A stretch of DNA of 64,000 nt from Sistotremastrum niveocremeum HHB9708 (Eukaryota > Basidiomycota > Agaricomycetes > Sistotremastrales > Sistotremastraceae), in NCBI GenBank assembly GCA_001630475.1, contig KV419422.1, positions 372,001 through 436,000 of the forward strand, written 5' to 3'. The notes under the pieces are model-generated. The model was not told the DNA's origin. It did no database searches and saw only the letters and a program-made list of their open reading frames with translations. Numbering within the stretch: the stretch's first letter is position 1; every line of letters starts with the position of its first letter. Positions 11,038 to 21,482 of the stretch are shown here, in pieces. The translations under genes were made by a program, and so were the position numbers.

Positions 11038-11337
11038 TGGATGATTCCCTTTCTCTTTATTATCGTGCATGTTTGTATACTAGAATGGTCTCCTGTATTT
11101 GTAGGACGTATCTTGCCATAATGCTATTATTGGTATTTCAGTGTACGCGGATGCCCTGGGTGATCTTACGTGATGCAAAGTTGAGTGCAGTGATGGTGTC
11201 CCGGTCCTTGAGATCGATCTCCGGACGGAAGTAAATTAGGATGGGTTTGTTACTGGAAGAAGAGCAAGGGGTGAGAACACAACAACGCGTCAATAATGCC
11301 AAACAAACTCGTCTACCCTTTCTCCTGACGTGAACCC
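11038..11337 (+). promoter_or_regulatory. SNF2 3' region and APC11 promoter with ACGCGT box
   Basis: The first part is the likely 3' UTR of SNF2. An ACGCGT box at 11285-11290 lies about 50 bp before the APC11 start, where an MBF-type factor could give G1/S control. One such hexamer per 4 kb is expected by chance, so this is only suggestive. Confidence 0.3.
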
Positions 11338-11788
11338 ATGAAAGTGACAGTGAAGCGTTGGCATGCAATAGCGCAATGGCAATGGGACACAGGAACGCGC
11401 TCGGATCCAAACACTGAGCAGGAAGGAGCTGGAAATCAGACCCAGAACGATGATGACGAAGACGGCGATGGAGATGTGTGTGGTATATGTCGCGTCGCAT
11501 ATGAGGGCTGTTGCCCAACGTGCAAAGTACCTGGAGATGATTGTCCGCTGAGTGAGTCGACATGCATCACCCTAACTGGATGAAAGCTGATATATCTGCG
11601 GCACAGTATGGGGAGAGTGCAGCCACGTCTTCCACATGCATTGTCTTCTCAAATGGATCGGTACGGCTGCATCCAAGCAGCAGTGTCCAATGGATCGTCG
11701 GACGTGGGGTAAGCAGCTTAGTGTTTGCCTAGTGATAATACTCAACTCATCCCCAGTCACCGCGGAGCGCAAGGTGGCTGCATCTTGA
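11338..11788 (+). CDS. APC11: Anaphase-promoting complex RING subunit Apc11
   Basis: Catalytic RING-H2 subunit of the APC/C ubiquitin ligase that drives anaphase and mitotic exit. Three exons (11338-11551, 11607-11708, 11757-11788) give 115 residues. The start MKVTVKRWHAIAQWQWD is the conserved Apc11 strand that packs on the cullin Apc2. It is followed by an acidic loop, then the zinc ligands in VCGICRVAYEGCCPTCK, the Apc11-specific PGDDCPL, GECSHVFHMHCLLKWI and QQCPMDRRTW. A short tail ends VTAERKVAAS. All junctions are in frame. The acidic insert before the RING makes it a little longer than the 84-residue human protein. Confidence 0.93.
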
Positions 11789-12328
11789 CGCGTCTACATT
11801 CTCTCTATGTACCCTGTACTTGTATGTGTATACCATGTACCAACACTTGTAAAACGAGGATTCGGACACAGTGATACCAGACAAGCCATTTCTTCTTATT
11901 CTTTATATAATAATACAAACCTCTTAGAGGATTAGACCTTTGAAGGCAGAAACAAAATGACAAACAAGGAAAACATGCATGCACTACAACTGATAGGAAT
12001 CAAGGGAGTATCTCGTCCCCGGGCTTTATCCCTTTTATGAGAGCCACCTGTAAATGCAATAAATGACCAGGGTGAGATCGAAACTAATGAGGGCTGAAGA
12101 AGAAAGAGTCTCTTCGGGATAAAAACGAGCAGTGCGGGGTACAACCACCGCGATATTTGTACAGAGAATATAAAACGGGAGAATCAGTAACCTTTTTGGT
12201 ATCAGAATGTGAGAACGTTCGATGACGAGAAAATGTTTGCATATCTAGGCCGACGGAAGTGGGGAGAACTTGAAGTGTAGAATAGAACGTAAATGAGCAC
12301 CACCGAGAAGGGAACGAGGATTTGGCGA
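11789..12328. other. Convergent intergenic gap, no gene seen
   Basis: This 540-bp stretch lies between the 3' ends of APC11 (+) and the PSP1 gene (-). It includes an AT-rich patch near 11905-11930 (TTTATATAATAATAC) that fits transcript ends. I see no supported coding frame. Confidence 0.45.
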
Positions 12329-14752
12329 CTATTCTGAGCCTTGCGACGCCTGGGAGAGTGAAGCCATCCATATGCGAGTTTTATAAAGACTGTATGGTTG
12401 TCAATCAGCAAGGCAATGGATCGGACGAATCGGAGATTCATACCGGAAAAGTTCGCGGACAAGCTCCCGGAAATCGATTCTCTTGTCGGCCACAAAGTAG
12501 AACGTCAATTTTCGACGATCCCTGGTTTCTCGCCGTTAGGACAGAATTTCAGCATATCAAATGCGCTCACCATTGATATTCAGCATCGATAACCTCCATG
12601 GGCAGCTTCTTTTGCTTGACCTTTTGTTGACACAACTGAAGTGCCTTGTGCTCGTCTTGTATCTTGGTGACGAGCATCCTTGAAAAATACGTCAGAAAAG
12701 AGTGGCTGCGGAATCATGGCAAACCTACTGAGTATCCTGAGGTCCTGCCTTGTTGTATATTTTCTTAGGATGAATCTCCTTCTTTGCGCTAGCGCCTCCG
12801 GGACTGATGGGGCCATCCCCGATGCCTGGGCCGCCAGGATTGTTCTTAGCAGCCTGGTGCCAAGCATCCAGCTCAGCAGGAGTAATAGTATCGTTGATGA
12901 CCTTGCCCAGGTCTTTCCCTCGGTCAGCTTCGACAATGACAGCGTCTCCAACACGAATATTGACTGATGGATCCAAGGCGTAGAATAGATCTGTACGACC
13001 AGCTTTGAATTCTACAATGAACAGCGGCGAGTTATTCGGGACTGAGTGTAGTGGTACGCCTTTGCCCAGTTCAGATAGATGTTGACCGTCACCTGAGTTT
13101 TGCTGGGCATGGCGAGTCGGTTGCGAATAGTTCGTGTGAGAAGGCTGGTGTTGCTGTTGCTGCTGTTGCTGCATAGCAGATTGCGGGAAGAAATCGCTCC
13201 GTGCAGATAATGGCTGTCTGCCACCGATGCCACCGTTTTGACCGGGCGAAATGGGCGAAATAAATTGCCCATTTATTCCGGACTGGCGATGCGTTGCAGA
13301 ATTCGAGGTCGGAGAAATAGGGCCCGCAGAATAACGAGAGGTGTTTTGGAAAGGTTCGTAGCCGTACTGCTGAGCGAAATCCGTGCTGATCTGAGAAGGC
13401 CGTCGCTGCGGTGGCTGTTGTTGATCACGAGATCGGGGCCATGTATCACGGTTCCCAGGACTTCCAGACGCACGGTCTGAAACGGACTCGGTGAAAGGCG
13501 AGGATTCATACGAAGACATGAATTCTGAACCACGGGATTGTCGCTTCATTGGTATATCGACATGTCGACTTTGCTCGGATCGACCCGGAGGGCCATAACT
13601 CGGCAAAGAAGATGGTTGGCTTGGTGGCTGGTGGGAGGAGGATGGACCAGGGCCGTCTTTGAAGTTGAGGCTGAGCATGTTGAGCCCACTCGCTAGATCA
13701 TCCTCCGTGACCACGGTACTGTGGTCGTGGTGGTTGCCGTTCGATTTGTACGGTTGACGAGGAGTAATAGAACCGTTGTACCCGTTGTCGTCGTGCCCAT
13801 CAGCGGAAGTGAAACCCAAGACACCGCGTCGAGGTTGGACGACACTGACACTGTGTCTTCGGCTAGTCGTGCCACTGCCTGGTATACCACCGTCATCTCT
13901 CGGCGGACCCATGTCTCCCCACAGTTCCCTGAACGGCCCGTCATCTTCCAGGATTTGACCGACGTCCCTGACAAAAGGACTGATGTTAGAGATATCCCCG
14001 ATATCTCGCTGCAGGCCATTTTCATTGAGAGGACCTTGATTGGCGTAGAATCCTCCGAACGAATTGAAACGCTCTACCCCAGGCTTGTAGTCGCGGTATG
14101 TATTAGGATATGGGTTCCCGATGGTGCGGGCGGCACTCAAAGGTGCAGACTGTCCCCATCCATGGAAGTTGGATGAAGCAGAGCCGCCGGAAGTGGAGGA
14201 AGGTGGACCAGCAGTGATGTTGCTAGAGGTCGTGCGGATGCCAGCAAGGGATTGGGATCGACTCCTGGTCACGTCCTGGAGGTAAGGCCGCCCTCTGAAT
14301 GTCTGAGACTGAGACATGTCATGCGAGTTGATTGAATTTTCATAATTGCTCTGGCTCATGCTGTCTGACATTGCTTCGGATTCGTCGTCTTCGAATGTCG
14401 ATGCGAAAGACCTGCCTCCGCGAAATTGATTAGAGAAGAAGCCTTGATTAGAGGCAGCACGGTCTAGAGAGAATGATGCACTGCGGCCAGGAAGACTGGG
14501 GATGATGGGACGGGTGGTCTCGAGGCCTATGCCACCAAAGGGTGGGTTCCAGACAGTCTGTCTCGGAGCCTCGTAGCCGTCAAATCTCCTGCCCAAGGGC
14601 GACGACGAGAGAAAGCCGCTTTCGCCTGTACGTGGTGGCTGGGATGCAGCTCTACCTTTCAGCGACAGAGCATGGGGGTCGGCTGGCTGGTGGGTGGTGA
14701 GACGAGACCTGCGATCTGAGTCGTCAGGCTGGCGAGAATGAGAGGAGTTCAT
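12329..14752 (-). CDS. PSP1: PSP1 C-terminal domain protein
   Basis: Four exons (14752-12729, 12678-12571, 12521-12444, 12389-12329) give 756 residues. The first 560 residues are disordered, rich in Ser, Gly, Pro and Gln, with a run of about seven Gln near 13150. The C-terminal 180 residues form the PSP1 domain: FIVEFKAGRTDLFYALD, DAVIVEADRGKDLGKV, then KLPMEVIDAEYQWDRRKLT, RIDFRELVRELFRLYKTR and IWMASLSQ. Yeast Psp1 was found as a suppressor of DNA polymerase mutants, but its biochemical role is unclear; bacterial relatives link to competence and sporulation. The domain call is firm and the function is unknown. Confidence 0.87.
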
Positions 14753-15294
14753 GAGAAAGAAAGGGTCGATTTGGGGATGAAATGAATTGATTAATAATAT
14801 CTCCTAAATCTGAAACCTGAGAAAGACAGGGGACGAGGGCGAAGAGCTGATCGTGTGTAGGCAACGTCGGGGTCGGGAGCAGCGATAGTCGTGGGCGGTG
14901 GCGTATGCAGATAGAATATGAACGTCTAGGAGATATTATGACTAGAGAGGAGATCTACAAGGAAAGGCGGGCGATGGTGCTCATTGTCGGTGGGGACGAG
15001 AACGAGAGCTGCTAGTGTGTCGACTCAGGCTCCTCTCACCTGACCCAACCCGGCGTCTCGCACGCTTCAACTCAGATCAATTGCACGGCCCAGCCACCTT
15101 TACACCCGCCTTCCAACTACTTCCCATCCAATTCCGTCCATCAACACACTCGTCTGCTATACATATCTCCAGCACCCCGTCCAGGAAAAAAAAAATGAAT
15201 AAAAAAATTCGACCTTCTCCCGCCGCCTGTCTCAGACACCAAGCTCCGTCTCAGGGGCCTCGGAACTCCAGAATTGGCAATGGCCAATTCCATT
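14753..15294 (-). promoter_or_regulatory. Upstream region of the PSP1 gene
   Basis: This 542-bp gap lies between the PSP1 start and the end of RGP1, both on the minus strand. It is Pu/Py-rich, with an A-rich tract at 15185-15212. It probably holds the PSP1 promoter and leader and the RGP1 3' end. No coding frame is supported. Confidence 0.35.
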
Positions 15295-18021
15295 TCAGAC
15301 CTCGAACGTCACTTCGGTCGCCCTGAACGCGGTATTGCCAGGCCACACCTGGAGCCCAACCTCGCACTCCACCATCTCGGTCTTCATTCGCCGCCAGTCC
15401 TTTGGTGAACCGAGTCCGTCACTTTCAAGCTCACCCTCCTTGCCTTTGCCTTTCCATTTCTGACGGACCCATGATCGACTCGACGCTGCGTCCTCTTCTT
15501 CTTCGGATGTTGAAGAGGGCCGAGGCGACTGTGGTGGAGACGAAGATGTGTCAACGTCGCCGTCATGGTATCTCGTTTCCTGCGAACCACTCCCGAGGAA
15601 GGGCGAAGTCAAATATGAGATCCACCCTTGCGCTTCGACACCATTCGACTGCGCGTCTTTGGAAATCCGTTCCAAGGGCGTTATTTCGGTACATGCCGTG
15701 TAACTTGATCCCCATAAACCTTCCTTGCCGTCCCTGTCAAGCATCCTGATCTCCCTCTGTCGCGTGCGTCGTCCGGTCTCCTTGGCTTTGCTATCTGGCA
15801 TGGCCACCAGCAGGCAAATTCGAACTTTCCATTCCAGGCCGCCAGTTCCGTCGTCGTCCGCGGAAGAGTCTAATATTCGAAAGGCTGGTGCTGCATCCGA
15901 AGGAATGTCAAGCCCAAAGGACAGCCGCGTTGTGCAATTCAGTAGGTCCGTGTGATGTTCAGCATGCACTCGTCGCAGTGCTCGATTGGACCCTGGTATG
16001 GGAGATCTAAGGGAAGGCGGCAGGGTCTCGTGTGCTTCGAGCATGGCAGAGAACTAGATCGTCGAAATAGTTCGTTAATTGAGACTACATCTCAGGGTCC
16101 TGACGACATACCTTGAGCACTTTCCCACCCATAACGGTGGGCTCATTGACTTCAAGGACGCCCAACAGGGTCTCCCCGAGTCGATAGGCACCTTTCGCGA
16201 AGGTAAGAGTGGCAACAGGGATCTCGTCCTTCATCACGTCATACGATACTGTTTTGCTCAACATCATATAATAAATTTTTGGAAAAAGAAACGCGTACCT
16301 TTTTTCGACACCCTGGTCAGTATCTCAACTGCCTCCCTGCAGCCATGAAGACCGCCAGACATCCCAGAATCGACGTGCTCTACTGATAGGTCACGGTCGA
16401 GGCCATTGGCTCCCACGCCGGCATGAAGCAATGATGCGGCATAATGGACGAGGTCGTCAATGCCAGACGGTTTTGAATTAACTGATAATCCTGCAACAAC
16501 ACTCTTGCGATGTAATGACAATGAGGGCAGCTCGTTAACTCTAGGCTTCTCCGGGACACTTTTGGCCTTTTCTAAAGGCCACAGAAGATCGTATGGCCTT
16601 GACGGTCGATTTGCTATAATAAAAGCGCACTTTGAGGATCTCTGCTTCAGAAACGATAGAAAGGGCGAAAGCACTTACTGGCGACATTCCCATATATTCG
16701 AAGAGGTACTCTCATTACACTACTTAGTCCTCCCGGACTACCAATCCCAGCCGGGTCGAGATGTGATTGAGCCCTTGAAGCTCCAACAATGAGATGATAG
16801 TCGAACTTGACCAAACGGCCACGAAAGGTAGGGGGTATTGAATCAGGAAGTGAAATAGTATAAGTGACTATACGATGTCAGTCTCAAATTCTAAAATTAA
16901 TGAAATACGCTTACATGATCTGGATTCACCGGCTGCTAAACTTAGGTCCACAGCCAGAGGAGTCGGAGGAACGTCGAATGTGGGTAGTTCGGTATTTTCA
17001 TCCTGAAACATTACATCTTCGGTGGGCGTAGGGACCTGGCTTCCCCACATTCCACCTAACAGGGAGTTTCGAAATGACGAGCTTCCAGCGCGACGATGGG
17101 TGGGCCGTTTAGCTGCTATATCCATACTGCCGCCTCCGACAGGTCTCCCGCGTTTCAATTTTCTTCTAAGGTTGTCCGAAGACGGATTGGTAGATTCAAG
17201 AGTGAATGTCCCCGAGAGTTGCGCGTAAGCATAAAGGAGCAGTTCAGTCCCCGGCGGTGCGTAAGTGGAAGAGGTTGACCTGGACGTCAGTATTATCGGA
17301 GGTACGCTGGATCTTCTTGATTGGGGGCCAGGCACGGCTCGCGTCTGGAAGGAAGGTATTGGTGGAGGAGCAGGAGATGGAATCTGAGGCGTCGGGGGGA
17401 CATTGGGTGTGGCAGCTTCGGAAATGGAGTCCAGGGATACTGAATAATTGGGAAGGGTGGTGGGAGTAGGAGATTGCAGGCCTACGACGGAGTTCTTTCT
17501 TGCGTGAGGATGTGAAGCGTGTATGCTCCCATTTCGATCGACTAGGGTCCGAGCTGGTGATCGCGCTGACAGAGTACCATTTAGCTGAGATTGCATTTCG
17601 ACAGGACAAACTACACACCTGGCTTCTCTTCTTGTTCCCTTTGAAATGAAACACCATCTATACTTGGTGTTCGTCTCTTGGTTTTGGTTCCAATAATGCC
17701 CTTGCGTTCGAGCTTAGACTTTCGTGTTGCTGAACTAGAAGGAAAAGTAGACGTGACAGGGCTCCCGGTTTTAGGTGTTCCAGGACTAGTTGGAGGTCTC
17801 GAGATGGGTGCAGAAGATACGCTGTGACTGGCGCGTTTATGAGTGGGTATAAATGTGGTCTGGGTGGAGGGACGTGTAGTGCTGGGAGGTCCCACGGCCG
17901 ATCTGGTATTGGTGAAGGTGATTTGGACAGACAGAGGCTCTCCAGCAAAGTAAGCAGCCTGTAGTGGTTTTATAGCGACATGTATACCCCCGAACGTTGA
18001 AGAAGTCGAGCTTGAGCTCAT
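15295..18021 (-). CDS. RGP1: Rgp1, partner subunit of the Ypt6/Rab6 exchange factor
   Basis: With Ric1, Rgp1 activates the Golgi Rab Ypt6 (Rab6) for endosome-to-Golgi traffic. The N-terminal arrestin-like strand is clear: FGGIHVAIKPLQAAYFAGEP and LSVQITFTNTRS. A long Ser/Pro-rich insert follows, then GTELLLYAYAQLSGTF, VTYTISLPDSIPPTFRG-type sequence, DEIPVATLTFAKGAYRLGET with LLGVLEVNEPTVMGGKVLKF, HAEHHTDLLNCTTRLSFGLD and GLEWKVRICLLV, all in the family order. It ends NTAFRATEVTFEV. About six exons; the first (18021-17619) joins 17565 in phase through a normal 53-nt intron. Start chosen at 18021, the first ATG, divergent from the F-box gene by 85 bp. Confidence 0.85.
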
Positions 18022-18106
18022 CGTACTAGTCGGCGCTCGCTAAACATAACCAAAGCCGGAGAACGTTGCGCTCTTCACCTCACTTGCTCGCCCAATCGCC
18101 CGTTTT

Positions 18107-20950
18107 ATGCACACTCACCCCATTCACAGCAAAATAAACAGATCTGCAGAACATACAGCGACTTTAGAACCTTTCAACACTCAAGCTATTAGAAATCATG
18201 GAATCTCCTTACTCGATCTTCCCTCGGAGTCAATCACCCATTGCTCCTCGTTTCTTGAACCCCCTTCCCTCCTCGCCTTGGGCAAATGCAATCAACTACT
18301 GTACGAACATGTTAAAGACGATAATACTTGGCACCGAGCCCTCATCTGCAACTACCTCGGTGATGGTCTTGAAACAACGACGAACGATCCCTACCGAAGG
18401 CTGATGTTGAGGCGCACGCATCCAACTTGGAGACGTGAATACATATCGAGATACAAAGCTCTCAAGTAAGTCATCGTTGATTATGTTCCCTATTCTCCGG
18501 TTATTGAAAGGTGATATCAGACGCTACGAGAAGTCTCGTAGCCCAACCGTCGGGCATCTGCCCAATTATTCGGGTGTCTCATCTTTCCATGTTATGGCGG
18601 ACAACTCGTCCCTCTTGAGTGCTTCAATCCAATATGGGATTGTGGCTCGTAGCCAACTACTCACTGGTAAGCCTTGCCATGTTGATCAACCCAATCGTTG
18701 ATAATCTCGCCTAACACTCCTGTCTCATCTAGGAAAGATCATGAAGGGATACTTGACATCCAGCTCTCCCCTACTCGGAATCGGCAACCCGAATGTCGAT
18801 TTTTCTCCTCACGTCTCGTGCATTGCAATTGGATCCATGGCCTCACCACAGGCAGCATGTGTACTATGGGGATTCCGGTCGGGAGAAATCGCCTCTACAA
18901 TGGCACAGCGAGTCATGATGGACGGCGCTCGCGCACAAACTCGTTATGTCCGATGCCGAGTCGAAGACGAGCATCAGAAACCTGTCACTGAGATCGCCTC
19001 TGTTCAACCAGGCGTATGGCTCAGTGGCGATTCCGGGGGCATCGTCAAAATGTGGGAAGTAGACACTAAGAGGATCAGATGCCTCTGGACCAGCGGCGCT
19101 CGGGAACCTTCCACGGAGCTTGGAGCATGCGTGAAGCTCTCAGCTCACTTGGGGCAATCAAGCTCCAACGTCATAGTCGCGGCTTTCGACAAGGGCTTTA
19201 TTTCCTTCTGGAGAGATATCAATCTCGATCAGCTACTCTCCAACGAAGAATCTACGCAAGCGAAATCTCTGGAATCCATCGTTGCTATTCCACCTCCCGA
19301 ATCTTCTGATCCTGCGGCCTTGATCACATCGCAATTATCGATCGACCCTGGCTCAAACCCGTCGTCTGTACGCATCCTTGTTGGACACGGCGTCGGCCTT
19401 GTCAACCATTTCCATGCCGTGCTGTTCTCGTCCGCTGCTCCTGGGGCGACCACCACGGTCAAGTTTCACGACGGACCTTTGGGACCCATTACTGCCCTTG
19501 CCCCATGTTGGGCGACCGACGAATCAGAAACAGCTTTTATCGTAGCGGGCGATGCCTTAGGACGAGTTTGTGTTTGGCCGTGGTTGGAAGAAGAGTTTCA
19601 GCACGGAGAAGTGAAAAGTGTCAAGCAATTTGAAGCCCATGAGGATGGCGCTGTCACAGCCATCGCGATGAACTCATTGATTATTGCGACCGGAAGGTGA
19701 TTTCCTTGTCACAATGAGTTATGAAGCGAGACTGACATTTGTTCCAGTTCTCGGGGCACACTATCTCTTCATTCAGCACTCACTTTGGAAAATGTCCGTA
19801 ACTTTTCGGCCCAGCATCCCGTTTATCGTCCTGGTTGGCGCGATCCTATCTCGCAGATCGTCATCCGCGATGAAACACTGGTGTGGAGCGTCGGTGCAAA
19901 AGTCTGCTGTTGGCGCACTGGAACTCTGGGGAAGGACGTGAAGTCACGAGCCAAAGGCAAAGCGAAATACTCGGGGAAAGGACCGAGTAAAGGACTAGGT
20001 AGGAGTGGGTCTGTATTCGTCGAATCCGTCCGTGTTCTAATCATATCATAGATAACAAAGAACTCAAGATTGACATCTCCGAGTCCCAACGTATCGTTGA
20101 TACTGAGCGCAAACGAGTTGCAATTGACTATGGACGTCACCGCGAACATAATCAAGCTCTGAATACATTGGGGCTCGAGGAGAGTGAAGTACTGGAATAT
20201 GTGCTGATGCTTAGTAGAGACGAGCACGAGAGTCAACACTCCCAAAGCACGACCAATGACGTCGATGCCAGCGGAGAATTTGAAGACGGACTGGTCTTCG
20301 GAGACGACGATAGTGATCACACTCGTACCCCCACACCCGTTCCGTCTCCCACTGCCTCTACCGTCGGATCTTACAATCCTTCCTCTCGACTTTCGTCATC
20401 GGTCACTTCGTCGTCGTCGTTTGGAAGTGCGGCGCGCAGTTCTGATGTCCGAGTTGCGAAGAGCGACAGCAATCAGAAAGTACAGGTTTCTCCTCGTCTG
20501 CGTCCGGAACCTACAGAGGCAGGACCGTCCTTCGCCGCCAGCCCTCTTTCTCTTGATAGCCATCCTTGGCGCGACGCAGTCGCCGGAACGCTTGGCCGTG
20601 ATGACATTTTCCCACCTGTCAAGGCCGTTGGCCCTGGATCTCCTCGAAATTCTGCCGGCATCTCTAAACCAAGCGTGTGGGGTTCAGTTGGGAGGGAAAG
20701 ACGTTCGGCTCAACGAGGCCCTGAGCTTCAGGCGAGCGCATCTCCCGGCCGTTCTCTGCTCACGGAAACCCTCGCTCGTCATCAAATTCAGGCACACACA
20801 ACTCAATCCACCGCCCCGGCTAACCCAAATCCCCCGCAAAATTCGTCAAATCCGACTACGACTTCAGAAATCGAAGAGCAAGAGGACTTGGAGTTGAAGT
20901 TTGCCATGGAATTGAGTTTAGCAGAGGCAAGGAGTAGAGGAGAAGCGTAA
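18107..20950 (+). CDS. F-box/WD-repeat protein with C-terminal UIM-like motifs
   Basis: Probable substrate receptor of an SCF ubiquitin ligase. Residues 35-85 form an F-box (ISLLDLPSESITHCSSFLEP, LLALGKCNQLLYEHV, TWHRALI). The middle 450 residues form WD-type blades (SCIAIGSMASPQAACVLWGF, GVWLSGDSGGIVKMWEVD, FIVAGDALGRVCVWPWLEEE, AVTAIAMNSLIIATG). The C-terminal third is disordered. Two segments look like ubiquitin-interacting motifs: LEESEVLEYVLMLSRDEHES and, at the very end, EQEDLELKFAMELSLAEARS with the canonical acidic patch, Ala and Ser. This layout matches budding yeast Ufo1 (F-box, WD, UIMs), which turns over Ho endonuclease and Rad30. Orthology is likely but rests on layout. Confidence 0.75.
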
Positions 20951-21482
20951 ATGTCTAAATGTAAACAGACTTGGTTAGGAAATCTGCGAAAGTGAATCTT
21001 GAACTCTATTTTCCGAAGAAGGGGCGATGGCTTCATCGAGCAACGGCGCCAAACGTCTCTTGCTAAAAACGGTCACGAGACTATTCATTCGAGTTTCGCC
21101 GATATATGTGCGCGCACGACGACGAGTCCAATATCTCACATCATTTCATCTTGTTTCCTAATCGGCAGTTGGACACAGTTCAATGATCAAACGTTGCGTG
21201 TTTTCCAGGGTTCGCATCAGAACTGGAGAATATTTCGCCGTTGTATTGATCTGAAAAATCGACCCAGAGCCAGATCTACAGCAATAACAAAGTGGAACCT
21301 GTTCCCGAGGAATATCTGCGGCAGCGAAATCTCTCGCGGCACGGCCCTTTTTCTGTCATGCGATACCAAAGTTGCCCCGCCATGGAACCGTGGCCGGTTG
21401 AGTTGCCATATTACCCTGAAAAAACTCTGGAGCTCGATGCTCCTGCTGTCTTCACGCTTCTGCCATCTTCCTTTGACCTGCG
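20951..21482 (+). promoter_or_regulatory. Upstream region of the sugar porter gene
   Basis: This 532-bp gap is between two plus-strand genes. A frame without stops runs from about 21250 to 21549 in a different phase from the transporter; it might be a 5' exon or an upstream ORF, but it resembles no family I know. The remainder is probably promoter. Confidence 0.3.

Noticed and set aside
13140-13170. CAG/CAA-type triplet run as a microsatellite of note
   Set aside because: It is a short Gln run in the disordered part of the PSP1 protein, common in fungal proteins.
17585-17616. A 32-nt intron with donor GTGTAG in RGP1
   Set aside because: A normal 53-nt intron (GTGTGT to CTGTCAG, 17566-17618) gives an in-frame join, so no odd intron is needed.
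20256-20897. Second plus-strand frame of 213 codons over the F-box gene
   Set aside because: Overlaps the disordered tail of the F-box/WD protein in another phase; the real frame ends in a clear UIM-like motif.
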